A stretch of DNA of 64,000 nucleotides from SCGC-AAA076-P13 sp964276235 (GCA_964276235.1 CAXYEK010000001.1:62001-126000), one strand, 5' to 3'. Counted from the first letter of the stretch, positions 41,864 to 51,785 are shown. The notes: generated from the sequence alone by a model not told the origin. A program made the numbers and translations.

Positions 41864-43031
41864 TTACTTCATTTTCTGCCATCGAATGGGAACATTTTCT
41901 AATAGATATCTATTGGATTCTTCTTTAAGTTTTATATATTCAGTATTAGAGCTATATACGGTAACAATTAAAGCATTTTCTTTGTTGGCAGTTATTCTCA
42001 GTACCCTGCCCATTCTTTGTATTCTTTGTCTTTTTGACGATGAAGCACTTAATATCATTGCCCCATCTGCCTCAGGCATATCAAAACCTTCATCTAAGGC
42101 TGTACAACTTACCAGAACATTTAAATTGCCGCTTTTAAAGTTATTTAAATTTTCTTCTCGTTCTGCATTATCTAAATCAGTATTGTAAATAGCTGATTTA
42201 TATCCTTTTGTATTAATAATCTTATTAAATTCTTTTGCTTGCTTTTTATTTTCTGTGAAAACAATCCAACTCTCTCTTTTATGTTTCTGTAATAACTCGA
42301 CTCCAAAAGGAATTCTGTTCTTTAGAATTCTTAACCATTCTTGCTCTATTAAATATAAGCATTTTTAACGGGTAATCGTTCATGTTATTGCCGCCAATAG
42401 TTGCAGCTCTTCTCTGAATACTCTTGGTAAATTTTTTATATTTTTCTTCTTCGTCTTTTGTCATTTCGGCATAAGCGTATAGAAGTTTGAAATTAACAAT
42501 TACTTCGTCTTCTCTTGCGTCGATATAATCGTAGTCAAAAATAATGTCGCCTAGAATTTTTTTGATGATGATATAAAAATTATCGTCATAGTCTCTTTCA
42601 GGTGTAGCAGAAAGACCCAGAGTCGCATGCCAATTACCGGTTAACATCTCCCCTCTTTTTTCAGTTCCAATTTTATGACACTCATCCACAATTAAAAGAG
42701 TATTTTCTGGATCTATTTTATTAATAATATTTTTTAAAGAATCTATTGTTGTTATACAGACTTTAGAGATGTGTTCTATTTGCTCACCACCACCATTTAA
42801 AGCTATATCTTTACTATCAAAATTTAGTGAAATTCCTTCATACCACTGGTCTAGCAATGCTATTGATGGAACAACAATTAATATAGTTTTATCTGGTTCT
42901 TCTTCTAAGTATTTTTTAAGGCAATGAATGGCGAAGACAGTTTTACCACCGCCAGTAACTACTTTCATGATGCCTCTTTTTCTGGCCCACCATAATGGGA
43001 ATGCGTTTTCTTGCCACTCCCTTAGTTTCAA
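41864..43031 (-). pseudogene. DEAD/DEAH (XPB-like) helicase, frameshifted once
   Basis: Restored, it would have about 388 residues. The N-terminal part (42279-43031) has Walker A VTGGGKTVFA, VDECHK (motif II) and LSATPERD (motif III). The C-terminal part is in the +1 frame and holds IVFTENKKQA, DEGFDMPEADGAM and QRIQRMGRVLR (motifs V and VI). The frames join at about 42341, where NSK should be followed by NRIPFG; one extra G in TCTAAAGAAC accounts for the shift. The gene overlaps trpC by 4 bp. It resembles superfamily 2 helicases of XPB type. Error, decay or +1 frameshifting are all possible. Confidence 0.75.
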
Positions 43032-43777
43032 ACAAAATCTCCTTTCATTAAGCTCTCACCAATCAAAAATGCATGGATGTCATGATTTTTTAGTTCGTCA
43101 ATATCATCCTGATTTTTAATGCCAGACTCAGCAATAAATAAATTATCTCCCTTAAATAATTTTTTAAGATTAATTGAGTTACTGAGATCTACTTCGAAGG
43201 TTTTGAGATTTCTATTATTTACGCCTATCATCGCATTTTCAAAATGCTCCACTCTTCTTAATTCATCCTCATCATGAACCTCTATTAGATAATCAAGCTC
43301 TAAAGTTTCTGCAAGATCTGTAAACTGAGTAATTTCATTATCTGAGAGGACGCTCGCAATTAATAAAATACAATCCGCACCCATAAGTTTTGCTTCATAT
43401 ATTTGATACTCATCAATCATGAAATCTTTTCTAATAATTGGAAGTTTTGTAATAGCTTTTACATCCATTAAAAATTGATTACTGCCTTGAAAGAAATCTT
43501 CTTCGGTAAGAATAGAAAGTGCTGATGCTCCAAAGGCTTCATATTCTTTTGCTTTTTCAATCGGATTAAAGTTCTCTGAAATAATTCCTGCACTTGGTGA
43601 TGCTTTTTTTATTTCAGCAATAATAGCTTGATCTTTATTAATAAGATTTTCTTTGAAAACTCCTCTAGGGAGCTCAAGATTTTTTAATTGAGATTTTATT
43701 TCTTCAAGAGGCATATTAGCTTTTTTCTCGATAAGCTTTTCTTGTGTGTTTTTAACAATGTCGTTAAGAATAGTCAT
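43028..43777 (-). CDS. trpC: Indole-3-glycerol phosphate synthase
   Basis: The protein has 249 residues with a TIM barrel: AEIKKASPSAGII, ILTEEDFFQGS, RKDFMIDEYQIYEA, GVNNRNLKTFEVDL and AESGI are the family signatures. It is monofunctional, without a fused TrpF. It closes the indole ring in tryptophan synthesis and begins at the stop of trpD. Confidence 0.96.
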   Translation of the reverse strand: MTILNDIVKNTQEKLIEKKANMPLEEIKSQLKNLELPRGVFKENLINKDQAIIAEIKKASPSAGIISENFNPIEKAKEYEAFGASALSILTEEDFFQGSNQFLMDVKAITKLPIIRKDFMIDEYQIYEAKLMGADCILLIASVLSDNEITQFTDLAETLELDYLIEVHDEDELRRVEHFENAMIGVNNRNLKTFEVDLSNSINLKKLFKGDNLFIAESGIKNQDDIDELKNHDIHAFLIGESLMKGDFV

Positions 43778-44787
43778 TAGAGATTTGAAACCCTCACATA
43801 AGCTGCTAATTTGTCTGCAGCCTTGCCATTATTCATCAAAGTAAATGCTAGTTCCACCCCATTGGCAATCGTATCGACTTTTCTTGCTATATATAAACCA
43901 GCACCGGCATTAAGAGCAATCATATCTTGAACTGCAGATTTCTCACCAGAAAAAGCTTCTCGAACTAGTCGAAGACTCTCCTCTGGAGTTTGAGCGGCAA
44001 TCTCATCAAATTTAGCATTTGATAGACCAAAATCACTTGGCTCTATTGAATATTCCTCAATCTTATAGTTTTTTAATTCTGATATCTGAGTTGGTCCTGT
44101 AATAGAAATTTCATCCAAACCATCATCACCATGGACAACTAGTACATGCTCCATATCAAGATTTTTAGCTACTGTTGAAAATGTTTTGAGTAACTTGTCA
44201 TCGTAGACCCCTATAACCTGTCTTCTTGCTCCACATGGATTCGTATGAGGACCTAAAAGATTGAAAATAGTTTTTTGACCAATGCGCTGTCGTGCTGGCA
44301 TTACATATTTCATAGATTCGTGATGCAAGGGTGCAAATAAAAATACAAAGCCTACTTGTTCAAATACCTTTATGAGTTTTTCTCTGTCGTGAGTGATATC
44401 AGCTCCAGCTGCAGTCAAAAAATCAGCACTGCCTGATTTACTAGAAATTGCCTTATTGCCATGCTTAGTGATTGATGCTCCTCCGGCTGCAGCAACAAAC
44501 GATGATGCTGTAGAACAGTTGAACGTATGAAGTCCAGTTCCTCCAGTTCCGCAGGTATCTATATGGGTGCCGTCACCAATTTTAAATTTAAGAGATTTCT
44601 CTCTCATTACAGAAGCAGCAGCAGTTATTTCAGGCTCTTTGATGCCCTTTTTATTTAAAGCTAAAAGGAAATTTTCAATATCGCTATCATCTACTTTTCC
44701 AGTCATTATGCTTTCAACAGCACTTTGCATCTCCTCAGATTGAAGATCTTTTTTATTATTAAGTTTTGTAAGAATATCTTTAATCAT
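43777..44787 (-). CDS. trpD: Anthranilate phosphoribosyltransferase
   Basis: The protein has 336 residues. DTCGTGGTGLHTFNCST, KHGNKAISSKSGSADFL and the FNLLGPHTNPC stretch are the substrate-binding motifs. It joins anthranilate and PRPP. Coupled by ATGA overlap to trpG. Confidence 0.97.
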   Translation of the reverse strand: MIKDILTKLNNKKDLQSEEMQSAVESIMTGKVDDSDIENFLLALNKKGIKEPEITAAASVMREKSLKFKIGDGTHIDTCGTGGTGLHTFNCSTASSFVAAAGGASITKHGNKAISSKSGSADFLTAAGADITHDREKLIKVFEQVGFVFLFAPLHHESMKYVMPARQRIGQKTIFNLLGPHTNPCGARRQVIGVYDDKLLKTFSTVAKNLDMEHVLVVHGDDGLDEISITGPTQISELKNYKIEEYSIEPSDFGLSNAKFDEIAAQTPEESLRLVREAFSGEKSAVQDMIALNAGAGLYIARKVDTIANGVELAFTLMNNGKAADKLAAYVRVSNL

Positions 44788-45347
44788 AATGCTAAAAAGT
44801 TTTCTATTAGCTTCATGCCAAAATTAGTCTCTATTGATTCAGGATGAAATTGAACGCCATAGATTGGTTTTTCTTTATGTCTAATTGCCATAATTATTTC
44901 AGGATTATTATCCAATACTCCTGTTATTTCTAACTCATCTGGTAAAGAATCTTTTTCAATAATTAAACTATGGTATCTCACTACTGAATATGGACTATCA
45001 ATACCACTAAATATATTTTCTTGGTTGTGTTTTACCTTTGAGAGTTTTCCGTGAAATATTTCAGGAGCTTTGATAATTTTTCCGCCAAAGGCAGCTCCAA
45101 TTGCTTGATGACCTAAACAAACTCCTAAGATCGGCACAGATGCAGACTGAATCAAATCAATGGAAATTCCAGCCTCTTTAGGAGTACATGGCCCTGGAGA
45201 GATAACTATCTTTTCAGGGTTGAGATCATTAATCTGTTCAATTGTGATCTCGTCATTTCTAACTACTAAAACTTCTTCACCACAGTCTCCAATATAATGA
45301 ACTAAGTTATATGTAAAACTATCGTAATTATCTAATACCAAAATCAT
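44784..45347 (-). CDS. trpG: Anthranilate synthase component II (glutamine amidotransferase)
   Basis: The protein has 187 residues of the class I amidotransferase type: LDNYDSFTYNLVHY, SPGPCTPKEAG, the nucleophile in LGVCLGHQAIG, and GVQFHPESI with the catalytic His-Glu. It supplies ammonia to TrpE, and perhaps also to PabB. It overlaps trpE by 4 bp. Confidence 0.96.
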   Translation of the reverse strand: MILVLDNYDSFTYNLVHYIGDCGEEVLVVRNDEITIEQINDLNPEKIVISPGPCTPKEAGISIDLIQSASVPILGVCLGHQAIGAAFGGKIIKAPEIFHGKLSKVKHNQENIFSGIDSPYSVVRYHSLIIEKDSLPDELEITGVLDNNPEIIMAIRHKEKPIYGVQFHPESIETNFGMKLIENFLAL

Positions 45348-46810
45348 GAGATCATCTCCATGGCATCAAGAAAAACCTTAGCTTTTTGATGGCATTCAAG
45401 CCATTCATTTTCAGGTACAGAGTCAGCAACAATACCTGCCCCAGCTCCAACATGAATAATATTGTCTTTAATGACGGCTGTCCTTATAGCAATTGCTGTA
45501 TCTATGTTACCGTTCCAAGAAATATAACCAATTGCACCGCCATAAATACCTCTTGAGCTTGGCTCAAGTTCATTGATAATTTGCATAGCTCTAATTTTTG
45601 GAGCACCTGATAGGGTTCCTGCAGGCAAAGTAGCTTTCAGAGCATCAATATAATCTAAATCCTCAGATAAGTTACCAACAACGTTAGAAACGATATGCAT
45701 TACATGTGAATATTTTTCTATAATCATTTTGTCAGTTACCTTGACCGTGCCTATATCAGATACTCTGCCCACATCGTTTCTTCCAAGGTCTATTAACATT
45801 AAATGTTCAGCGATTTCTTTAGGGTCATTAAGTAAGTCTTTTTCATTTAGTAAATCTTCTTCGGGATTAATGCCTCTTTTTCTAGTTCCTGCTATAGGTC
45901 TAAGAGTTACTTTAGTATCTTCAAGCCTTATTAAAATTTCAGGCGATGCCCCAACAACCTGACATTCTTCAAGATCAAGATAATACATATACGGTGAAGG
46001 ATTTAATTTTCTTAAAGCCTTATACAAGTCGAAAGGATTCGAGTGAAAAGGTAAAGAGAAGTCTTGTGCCAAGACAACCTGCATAACGTCGCCCTCTTCA
46101 ATATAATTCTTAACTTTTTTAACAGCATCCAAATAATCATCTTTCGAAAAATTAGAATTAAATGTTATTTCACCTTTTGGAATATTGAAATTATCTTCAT
46201 AACCTTCAAGTTCATTACTTAACATAACTTCAATACTATCAATGATTTGAAGAGCGCCTTCATAAGAAGTATTTGATGGGTCTGTATTAAAAACTATTTG
46301 AATAGATTGATCAGTATTGTCATAAACAATCAGCTTATCTGCCTTCACAAGGTATATCTCAGGCATATGATCTTTAAACTTTGATTCTTTATTAACTAAG
46401 TCGGCTATTCGTTTCTCAGCATACTGGGCGCTTTCATAAGCAAAAAAACCGACATAGCCACCATAGAATCTTGGAAGATTATCTATTTCTGGAGACTTAT
46501 CATTGCTGGTTAACTTTTTAATTTCTTCAAGAGGGTTATCTGATTCAAAAGATGAGATACTTGAATTGACTCTATTTTCTATAGTATTTCCAGAAACTTT
46601 AATTGTATCTACGCAATCGAGGCCAATAATAGAATACTGGGCCCACTTATCACCACCTTCAACAGATTCAAGTAAAAACGTATTAGTCTTATTAGATATC
46701 TTTGAATAAAGATTTAGAGGTGAAGCATTATTTAAAGAAATTTTCTTTGCAACAGGAATAATAGTAAATCCTTGATCTACGAAATTTTGAAATTCTTCTT
46801 TGTTAATCAT
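45344..46810 (-). CDS. trpE: Anthranilate synthase component I
   Basis: The protein has 488 residues. The C-terminal chorismate-binding domain shows QVVLAQDF, LRPIAGTRKRG, LIDLGRNDVGRV, LPAGTLSGAPKIRAM and AGAGIVADS. The N-terminal region (LLESVEGGDKWAQYSIIG) has the feedback-inhibition LLES motif for tryptophan. It makes anthranilate from chorismate. trpE, G, D and C are contiguous; trpF and trpBA are elsewhere. I see no attenuator, since the upstream gene overlaps it. Confidence 0.96.
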   Translation of the reverse strand: MINKEEFQNFVDQGFTIIPVAKKISLNNASPLNLYSKISNKTNTFLLESVEGGDKWAQYSIIGLDCVDTIKVSGNTIENRVNSSISSFESDNPLEEIKKLTSNDKSPEIDNLPRFYGGYVGFFAYESAQYAEKRIADLVNKESKFKDHMPEIYLVKADKLIVYDNTDQSIQIVFNTDPSNTSYEGALQIIDSIEVMLSNELEGYEDNFNIPKGEITFNSNFSKDDYLDAVKKVKNYIEEGDVMQVVLAQDFSLPFHSNPFDLYKALRKLNPSPYMYYLDLEECQVVGASPEILIRLEDTKVTLRPIAGTRKRGINPEEDLLNEKDLLNDPKEIAEHLMLIDLGRNDVGRVSDIGTVKVTDKMIIEKYSHVMHIVSNVVGNLSEDLDYIDALKATLPAGTLSGAPKIRAMQIINELEPSSRGIYGGAIGYISWNGNIDTAIAIRTAVIKDNIIHVGAGAGIVADSVPENEWLECHQKAKVFLDAMEMIS

Positions 46811-47249
46811 TTTTTAAAATTTTATCGATGGCTAATATATCTCCAACATTGATATCATTTCTATTGAACCAGCCTTGATTGACTTCTAAAGCGTATAAAG
46901 TAGGTTTTTTTGAACAGACAGATGTTTTAGATAAAGGCACCATATCATAAATATTCATAATTTCTCCGCTCTTATCTATGTAAGCAACACTAAGAGGTAT
47001 ATAGGTATTCTTCATCCACATACATTGAACTTTCTTCCTATCCCAAATAAAAAACATTCCATAATCTTCTGGGATATATCTTTTAAACATTAATCCTTTT
47101 TGTCTATCTTTGTATTCACTGACTACATCTATGTTTGGCAATATTTTTTCAAGTGAAATTACATCAGATGCCAAGATGCATGGCGCAAAAAGAATAAAAA
47201 AGAAAAATTTAAACGATCTTTGAACGAAGAGTTGAAATAGTCTGCTCAT
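46803..47249 (-). CDS. Secreted DUF192 protein
   Basis: The protein has 148 residues from the ATG at 47249, inside the end of rpe; earlier in-frame starts would only add sequence antiparallel to nothing recognisable. A signal peptide (FKFFFFILFAPCILA) precedes the DUF192 fold: RQKGLMFKRYIPEDYGMFFIWDR, CMWMKNTYIPLSVAYID and ALEVNQGWF. The family is widespread and uncharacterised. It overlaps trpE by 8 bp, an odd place that joins it to the trp genes by translation. Confidence 0.8.
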   Translation of the reverse strand: MSRLFQLFVQRSFKFFFFILFAPCILASDVISLEKILPNIDVVSEYKDRQKGLMFKRYIPEDYGMFFIWDRKKVQCMWMKNTYIPLSVAYIDKSGEIMNIYDMVPLSKTSVCSKKPTLYALEVNQGWFNRNDINVGDILAIDKILKND

Positions 47250-47877
47250 AATTATCCGTATTAAAGATTGCAGACCCTGCAACAAAAGTGTCAGCACCGG
47301 CAGCGGATGCAAGACCAATAGTCTCATTATTAATTCCGCCATCAACTTCTAGACGAATATTTTTACCAGAAGCATCAATCATTTTTCTTACTTCAGCTAT
47401 TTTATCAAGCGAACTATGGATAAACGACTGTCCACCAAATCCAGGATTTACACTCATAATTAAAACAAGGTCCAGATCTTCAAGAACACTTTCAAGAACA
47501 TGCAAAGGAGTCGCTGGATTAAATACAAGCCCTGCCTTGCAACCTTGGTCCTTAATCGCATGAACAGATCTATGGACATGCTTAGATGCCTCAGGATGAA
47601 AACTAATTAAATCTGCTCCGGCCTTGATAAAGCTTTGAGCTAAATCATCTACCGGGTCAATCATTAAATGAACATCAATGAATTCTTTTACCCCGTAATC
47701 TCTTAGTGATTTGCAGACCATAGGCCCAATAGTTAGATTAGGAACATAGTGATTATCCATAACATCGAAGTGAACCCAATCTGCCCCAGCACTAAGAACA
47801 TTTACAACCTCTTCACCTAAAGTTGCAAAATTAGAAGCTAAAATTGAAGGTGCAATTATGTATTTTGAATCACTCAT
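47209..47877 (-). CDS. rpe: Ribulose-phosphate 3-epimerase
   Basis: The protein has 222 residues with a TIM barrel: APSILASNFATLGEEV, WVHFDVMDNHYVPN, DVHLMIDPV, SVNPGFGGQSF and EVDGGIN with metal-binding His and Asp residues. It converts ribulose 5-phosphate to xylulose 5-phosphate. It lies 3 bp after murU; in many gammaproteobacteria rpe precedes trpE, as here. Confidence 0.97.
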   Translation of the reverse strand: MSDSKYIIAPSILASNFATLGEEVVNVLSAGADWVHFDVMDNHYVPNLTIGPMVCKSLRDYGVKEFIDVHLMIDPVDDLAQSFIKAGADLISFHPEASKHVHRSVHAIKDQGCKAGLVFNPATPLHVLESVLEDLDLVLIMSVNPGFGGQSFIHSSLDKIAEVRKMIDASGKNIRLEVDGGINNETIGLASAAGADTFVAGSAIFNTDNYEQTISTLRSKIV

Positions 47878-47880
47878 ACT

Positions 47881-48552
47881 CTAATTTTCGTCTTTATAAA
47901 TGTTATTAGCAAGTTCTAGACGGTCTACAGTACCAATATCTATCCAATTACTATTTGTGACTTCTCCTGTAACAGTATTGTTTTGAATATGTTTCGCTAA
48001 AACTGTATTCCAAATATCAAAAGTACTCTCTTTTGATTCGATATCATCAAAGAGAGCAGGATGAATTATAGATATTCCACTCCAAGTATAATCATTCTGA
48101 CCTGGTTTAATAACAACAACTCCATCTTCAAGGGAAAAATCTCCATCAGGATTGTGATCAGGATTGGTCACTCCTACTAGATGAGCTAATTCTGTAGATT
48201 TTCTGAGGCTATTAATATCAATTTCATGACAAATATCAGAGTTAACCAATAAGAAAGGTTTTGTATCAAGAAGTTTCAAAGCTTTTAAAACCCCGCCACC
48301 AGTTCCAAGGGGTATTTCTTCTTCACTAAATTGAATCTTAGCTGATGGAAAATATTTAGTTACATGCTCCTTTATCATGTTGCCAAGATAAGCTGTATTT
48401 ATTACAAGTTCATCAAAACCAGAATCTAATAAAATTCCTATATTTCTCTGAATTAAGCTTTTATTAGAGACTTTTAATAAAGGCTTTGGGGTTTCTTTAG
48501 TTAATGGGAGGAGCCTTCTTCCGTAACCTGCAGCCAAAATCATAGCTTTCAT
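47881..48552 (-). CDS. murU: N-acetylmuramate alpha-1-phosphate uridylyltransferase
   Basis: The protein has 223 residues of the nucleotidyltransferase type: LAAGYGRRLLPLTKETPKPLL, LGTGGGVLKAL and VNSDICHE. With AmgK, encoded by the overlapping upstream gene, it forms the MurNAc recycling route known from Pseudomonas, which bypasses fosfomycin-sensitive MurA. Overlap with amgK is 4 bp. Confidence 0.92.
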   Translation of the reverse strand: MKAMILAAGYGRRLLPLTKETPKPLLKVSNKSLIQRNIGILLDSGFDELVINTAYLGNMIKEHVTKYFPSAKIQFSEEEIPLGTGGGVLKALKLLDTKPFLLVNSDICHEIDINSLRKSTELAHLVGVTNPDHNPDGDFSLEDGVVVIKPGQNDYTWSGISIIHPALFDDIESKESTFDIWNTVLAKHIQNNTVTGEVTNSNWIDIGTVDRLELANNIYKDEN

Positions 48553-49508
48553 ATTTGACTCAATTTTTTTGTTAGCTCTAATTTAACATCTGATACTAAA
48601 TACTCTTTTAAAGATTCATATTTCTCAGGTAGAAGCCCGATTAAGTTATCTAGAATCATTGGTAAATCTTTTAATCTAAAGGATCTTTCATTTTTTAGAT
48701 AAAGATTGCTTAGAGTTCCTAATATTCTCATATTTCTCTGAATTGCTCCCCATCTGACCCATTCAAAAACTTCCTCAGAACTTAATTCTAACTCCATCAA
48801 TTGTGAATAATGATTCAAGGAATTAGACATTATTTCACTTGGATATTTTATATAGTGATCTATGAGTAACCCAGCCAAATCTATGCCAATAGGCCCGAAT
48901 GATAAATCTTGATAATCAATTACAGCAATTGAATTATTATTTGAAATAAGATTTCTTCTCTCAAAATCAAAGTGACAATTCATCCAAGGCTGTTCTGATA
49001 ATTCATCAATTGCTTCTTCTTGTAAATTTACAAGATCAGCATGTGATTCTATATCTAAAAAGTCTTTCAAAAATATAGTACTGAATTTACCCATTTGAGA
49101 ATTTAAATCATGAATCTCTAATTTTGGTATTTGAGGAATATTAGCTGTTTGTATTTTTACTAAAACTTCTAAAGATTGTCTGAGCAATAAATCATTTTGA
49201 TTAGAAAGCATATCTAGATCTATAAGGGACAAATCTCCTAAATCTTCCTGAATGGTTACACCTAAATCATTATTAAAATATAAAATTTCAGGTGACCTTA
49301 TTTCTTGATTTAAGAAAAAATTGGAAACATGAAGAAATTTGGAATGATTTCCCTTAGCAGGATCTAAATAACAAAGTACTTTGGTTTCACCTGAGCTTGA
49401 AATTATTCTGTAATACTCTCTTCCGCTTGCCTCAAGCTTTAAAGCCTCAGCTTTAGTGGCTGAAAAACCACATTTTTCAGAAATTTGTATTACTTCGGAT
49501 TCTATCAA
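48549..49508 (-). CDS. amgK: Anomeric MurNAc/GlcNAc kinase AmgK
   Basis: The protein has 319 residues with an aminoglycoside phosphotransferase fold. The catalytic loop is CHFDFERRNL (HxD) and the metal motif is VIDYQDLSFGPIGIDLAGL. It phosphorylates the anomeric OH of MurNAc for MurU. In pseudomonads amgK-murU is divergent from lptD; here three genes have been placed between them. Confidence 0.9.
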   Translation of the reverse strand: MIESEVIQISEKCGFSATKAEALKLEASGREYYRIISSSGETKVLCYLDPAKGNHSKFLHVSNFFLNQEIRSPEILYFNNDLGVTIQEDLGDLSLIDLDMLSNQNDLLLRQSLEVLVKIQTANIPQIPKLEIHDLNSQMGKFSTIFLKDFLDIESHADLVNLQEEAIDELSEQPWMNCHFDFERRNLISNNNSIAVIDYQDLSFGPIGIDLAGLLIDHYIKYPSEIMSNSLNHYSQLMELELSSEEVFEWVRWGAIQRNMRILGTLSNLYLKNERSFRLKDLPMILDNLIGLLPEKYESLKEYLVSDVKLELTKKLSQI

Positions 49509-49509
49509 A

Positions 49510-50367
49510 TTAGCTGTTTTTTACCTCATCAGGTAATGGAGTGTCATCAGGAACAAAAAAGTCTGGCATTAATTCTCCATAAGGCACTTCAGCGTATTTT
49601 GTAAAATCTTTTACACCAGCTTCATAAAGTATTAAATCATCTATACAAAAATTACCCGTAAAAGTCTTTGAATCTTTAGTCAAAATTTCATAGGCAGCAT
49701 CTGCCATGATATCGACATTTCTTGATAGCTTCATAATCTCGTCTCCACCAAGATGATTTTGAACAGCAGCTGTCGCAATAGCAGTTCTTGGCCACAATGC
49801 ATTCACAGCAATTCCTCTATCAGCAAATTCTGCTGCCATTCCAAGAACACACATACTCATAGTGTATTTAGCCATCGAATATGCAACTGTTCCTGAAAAC
49901 CATTTTGGACTCATATCAAGAGGTGGTGATAAATTTAATATATGAGGATTAGATGCTTTAGTTAAGTGAGGTAGACAATATTTACTCACCATGTAAGTCC
50001 CTCTTCCATTGATTTGATGCATTAGATCATATCTCTTCATTTCAGTATCAACTACATTTGTTAATTGAATGGCTGAAGCATTGTTAATACATATATCTAT
50101 TCCACCAAAATGATCTACTGATTTATTAATTGCATCTCTAACATTATCCTCATTTCTGATATCGCATATAACAGGAATAGCGTCTCCACCAGCTTCTATG
50201 ATTTCGTCTGCCGCAGTATAAATAGTTCCAGAAAGTTTTGGATGTGGATCAGCTGTTTTAGCAGCGACAATAACTTTAGCTCCATCTTGAGCAGCTCTTT
50301 TTGCCATTGCCAAACCAATTCCTCTACTTCCACCTGACATAAAAATTACTTTATCTTTTAAGCTCAT
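49510..50367 (-). CDS. Short-chain dehydrogenase, HSDL2-like
   Basis: The protein has 285 residues. The coenzyme loop is SGGSRGIGLAMAKRA; NNASAIQL is present; the catalytic region has SPPLDMSPKWF ... VAYSMAKYTMSM, so Tyr and Lys are kept. HILNLSPPLDM and AAKTADPHPKLSGTIYTAA are typical of the SCP2-associated HSDL2 group. The substrate is unknown, possibly acyl or hydroxyacyl compounds. It is next to a second SDR 25 bp away. Confidence 0.85.
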   Translation of the reverse strand: MSLKDKVIFMSGGSRGIGLAMAKRAAQDGAKVIVAAKTADPHPKLSGTIYTAADEIIEAGGDAIPVICDIRNEDNVRDAINKSVDHFGGIDICINNASAIQLTNVVDTEMKRYDLMHQINGRGTYMVSKYCLPHLTKASNPHILNLSPPLDMSPKWFSGTVAYSMAKYTMSMCVLGMAAEFADRGIAVNALWPRTAIATAAVQNHLGGDEIMKLSRNVDIMADAAYEILTKDSKTFTGNFCIDDLILYEAGVKDFTKYAEVPYGELMPDFFVPDDTPLPDEVKNS

Positions 50368-50392
50368 AATATTTCCTTATTTTTTTAATTTG

Positions 50393-51133
50393 CTAAAACG
50401 TTTCCATATATGGTCGTAAGTCTAATTCATGGGTCCATGCACTTCTATGTTGAGAATGAACAAACCAATATGAATCTGCGATTTTTTCAGGTGATAGGAT
50501 ACCGTCTTTTTCCTTAAGAGCATATCTATCTGGGAAATTCTCTTTGATAAATGCAGTATCTATGGCCCCATCAATTATAAAGTGTGAGACATGAATACCT
50601 TGAGGACCTAATTCTCTAGCCATGCTTTGACTAAGAGCCCTTAATGCAAACTTTGCACTAGCAAATGCTGAAAATCCTGAACCTCCTCTTAATGAAGCTG
50701 TAGCACCAGTAAAAAATATGCTTCCTGACTGTCTTTTCTTCATATATTTTGCTGCTTCTCTTCCAGTAAGAAAGCCTCCAAATGCTGCCATTTCCCATAC
50801 TTTTCTAAAAACTCGAGAGGTTGTTTCTTCAATTGGAAAAAATACGTTAGCTCCGGGGTTAAAAATGACTACATCAATGGGCGCAATATTCTCTTCAACT
50901 TCTTTAAATAAGCTGATTACTGAATCCTCATCGCGAGCATCAACTCCAAAACCTTTTGCCCATCCACCAGATTTATTTATTTCATCTGCAAGTGCATTTA
51001 TTTTTTCTTGGCTTCCAGGTCTTCTTACAGGACATACTTTGTAACCGTGACTAGCAAATTTTTTAGTAAGAGCAGACCCGGTTGCATCACCCGCTCCTAT
51101 AATAATTGCTGAATATTTTGAAAAATCTTTCAT
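50393..51133 (-). CDS. Short-chain dehydrogenase/reductase
   Basis: The protein has 246 residues. The N-terminal IIGAGDATGSAL replaces the usual TGxxxGIG with GxGDATG, so nucleotide binding may differ. FNPGANVFFP sits where NNAG is normally found. The catalytic Tyr of YxxxK is replaced: the segment reads SGFSAFASAKFAL, with Phe at the Tyr position while Lys is kept. It may have lost normal SDR chemistry. It is paired with the SDR downstream. Confidence 0.75.
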   Translation of the reverse strand: MKDFSKYSAIIIGAGDATGSALTKKFASHGYKVCPVRRPGSQEKINALADEINKSGGWAKGFGVDARDEDSVISLFKEVEENIAPIDVVIFNPGANVFFPIEETTSRVFRKVWEMAAFGGFLTGREAAKYMKKRQSGSIFFTGATASLRGGSGFSAFASAKFALRALSQSMARELGPQGIHVSHFIIDGAIDTAFIKENFPDRYALKEKDGILSPEKIADSYWFVHSQHRSAWTHELDLRPYMETF

Positions 51134-51179
51134 ATAAGTGTAAATTTGTTTTCTTAACTTTACAAAATTGTAGGTACAA

Positions 51180-51785
51180 ATGAAAGTAGACTTTATTATT
51201 GATATTGCGAGTCCGAATGCATATTTTTCTCAGCAGCTAATTCCAGCCTTTGAAGAAAGAACCGGAGCAAAGTTTAACTATGTGCCTTGTTTGCTTGGAG
51301 GAATCATGAAACTGTCAGGCAATCAACCTCCTTTTGTTGCTTATGCTGATATTAAAAATAAAAATAACTATCAATTTATTGAAATTGAAAGGTTCATAAA
51401 ACAACATAATCTAGTTAAATATAAATTTAATTCAAATTTTCCTGTAAATACAGTCCAAGTTCAAAGAGGTGCTCTTGCAGCTCAGGAATTAGGTATATTT
51501 GATAAATATTTGAAAGTTATGCTTAGCGCCATGTGGGAAGAAGATAAAAATTTAGCAGACTTAGAGGTCCTTCAAGCAACATTATTAGAAAATGATCTTG
51601 ATGCAGAAGCTATTATAAATATAGTTACCTCTCAAGAATGCAAAGATAAGCTTATTGAAAATACAAGTAATGCTGTAGAAAGAGGTGCCTTTGGTGTGCC
51701 TACATTCTTTATAGATGATCAAATTTTCTTTGGTAAGGATCATTTATATCAATTAGAAGAGTATATAAATTCTAATAAAAAATAG
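51180..51785 (+). CDS. 2-hydroxychromene-2-carboxylate isomerase family (kappa GST/DsbA-like)
   Basis: The protein has 201 residues with a DsbA-like thioredoxin fold lacking the CxxC: DFIIDIASPNAYFS, with Ser in place of Cys, and GAFGVPTFFIDDQIFFGKD. It likely binds glutathione and isomerises aromatic or related compounds. It is divergent from the SDR genes by 46 bp, and could work with them on a common substrate. Confidence 0.82.
   Translation: MKVDFIIDIASPNAYFSQQLIPAFEERTGAKFNYVPCLLGGIMKLSGNQPPFVAYADIKNKNNYQFIEIERFIKQHNLVKYKFNSNFPVNTVQVQRGALAAQELGIFDKYLKVMLSAMWEEDKNLADLEVLQATLLENDLDAEAIINIVTSQECKDKLIENTSNAVERGAFGVPTFFIDDQIFFGKDHLYQLEEYINSNKK

Noticed and set aside
42279..43031. Separate 250-residue helicase fragment as a complete gene
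   Set aside because: The missing motifs V and VI continue in the next frame downstream, so the two pieces are one disrupted gene.
47209..47345. Long N-terminal extension of the DUF192 protein
   Set aside because: It would lie within rpe and lacks a signal peptide at its start; the ATG at 47249 gives a proper signal peptide.
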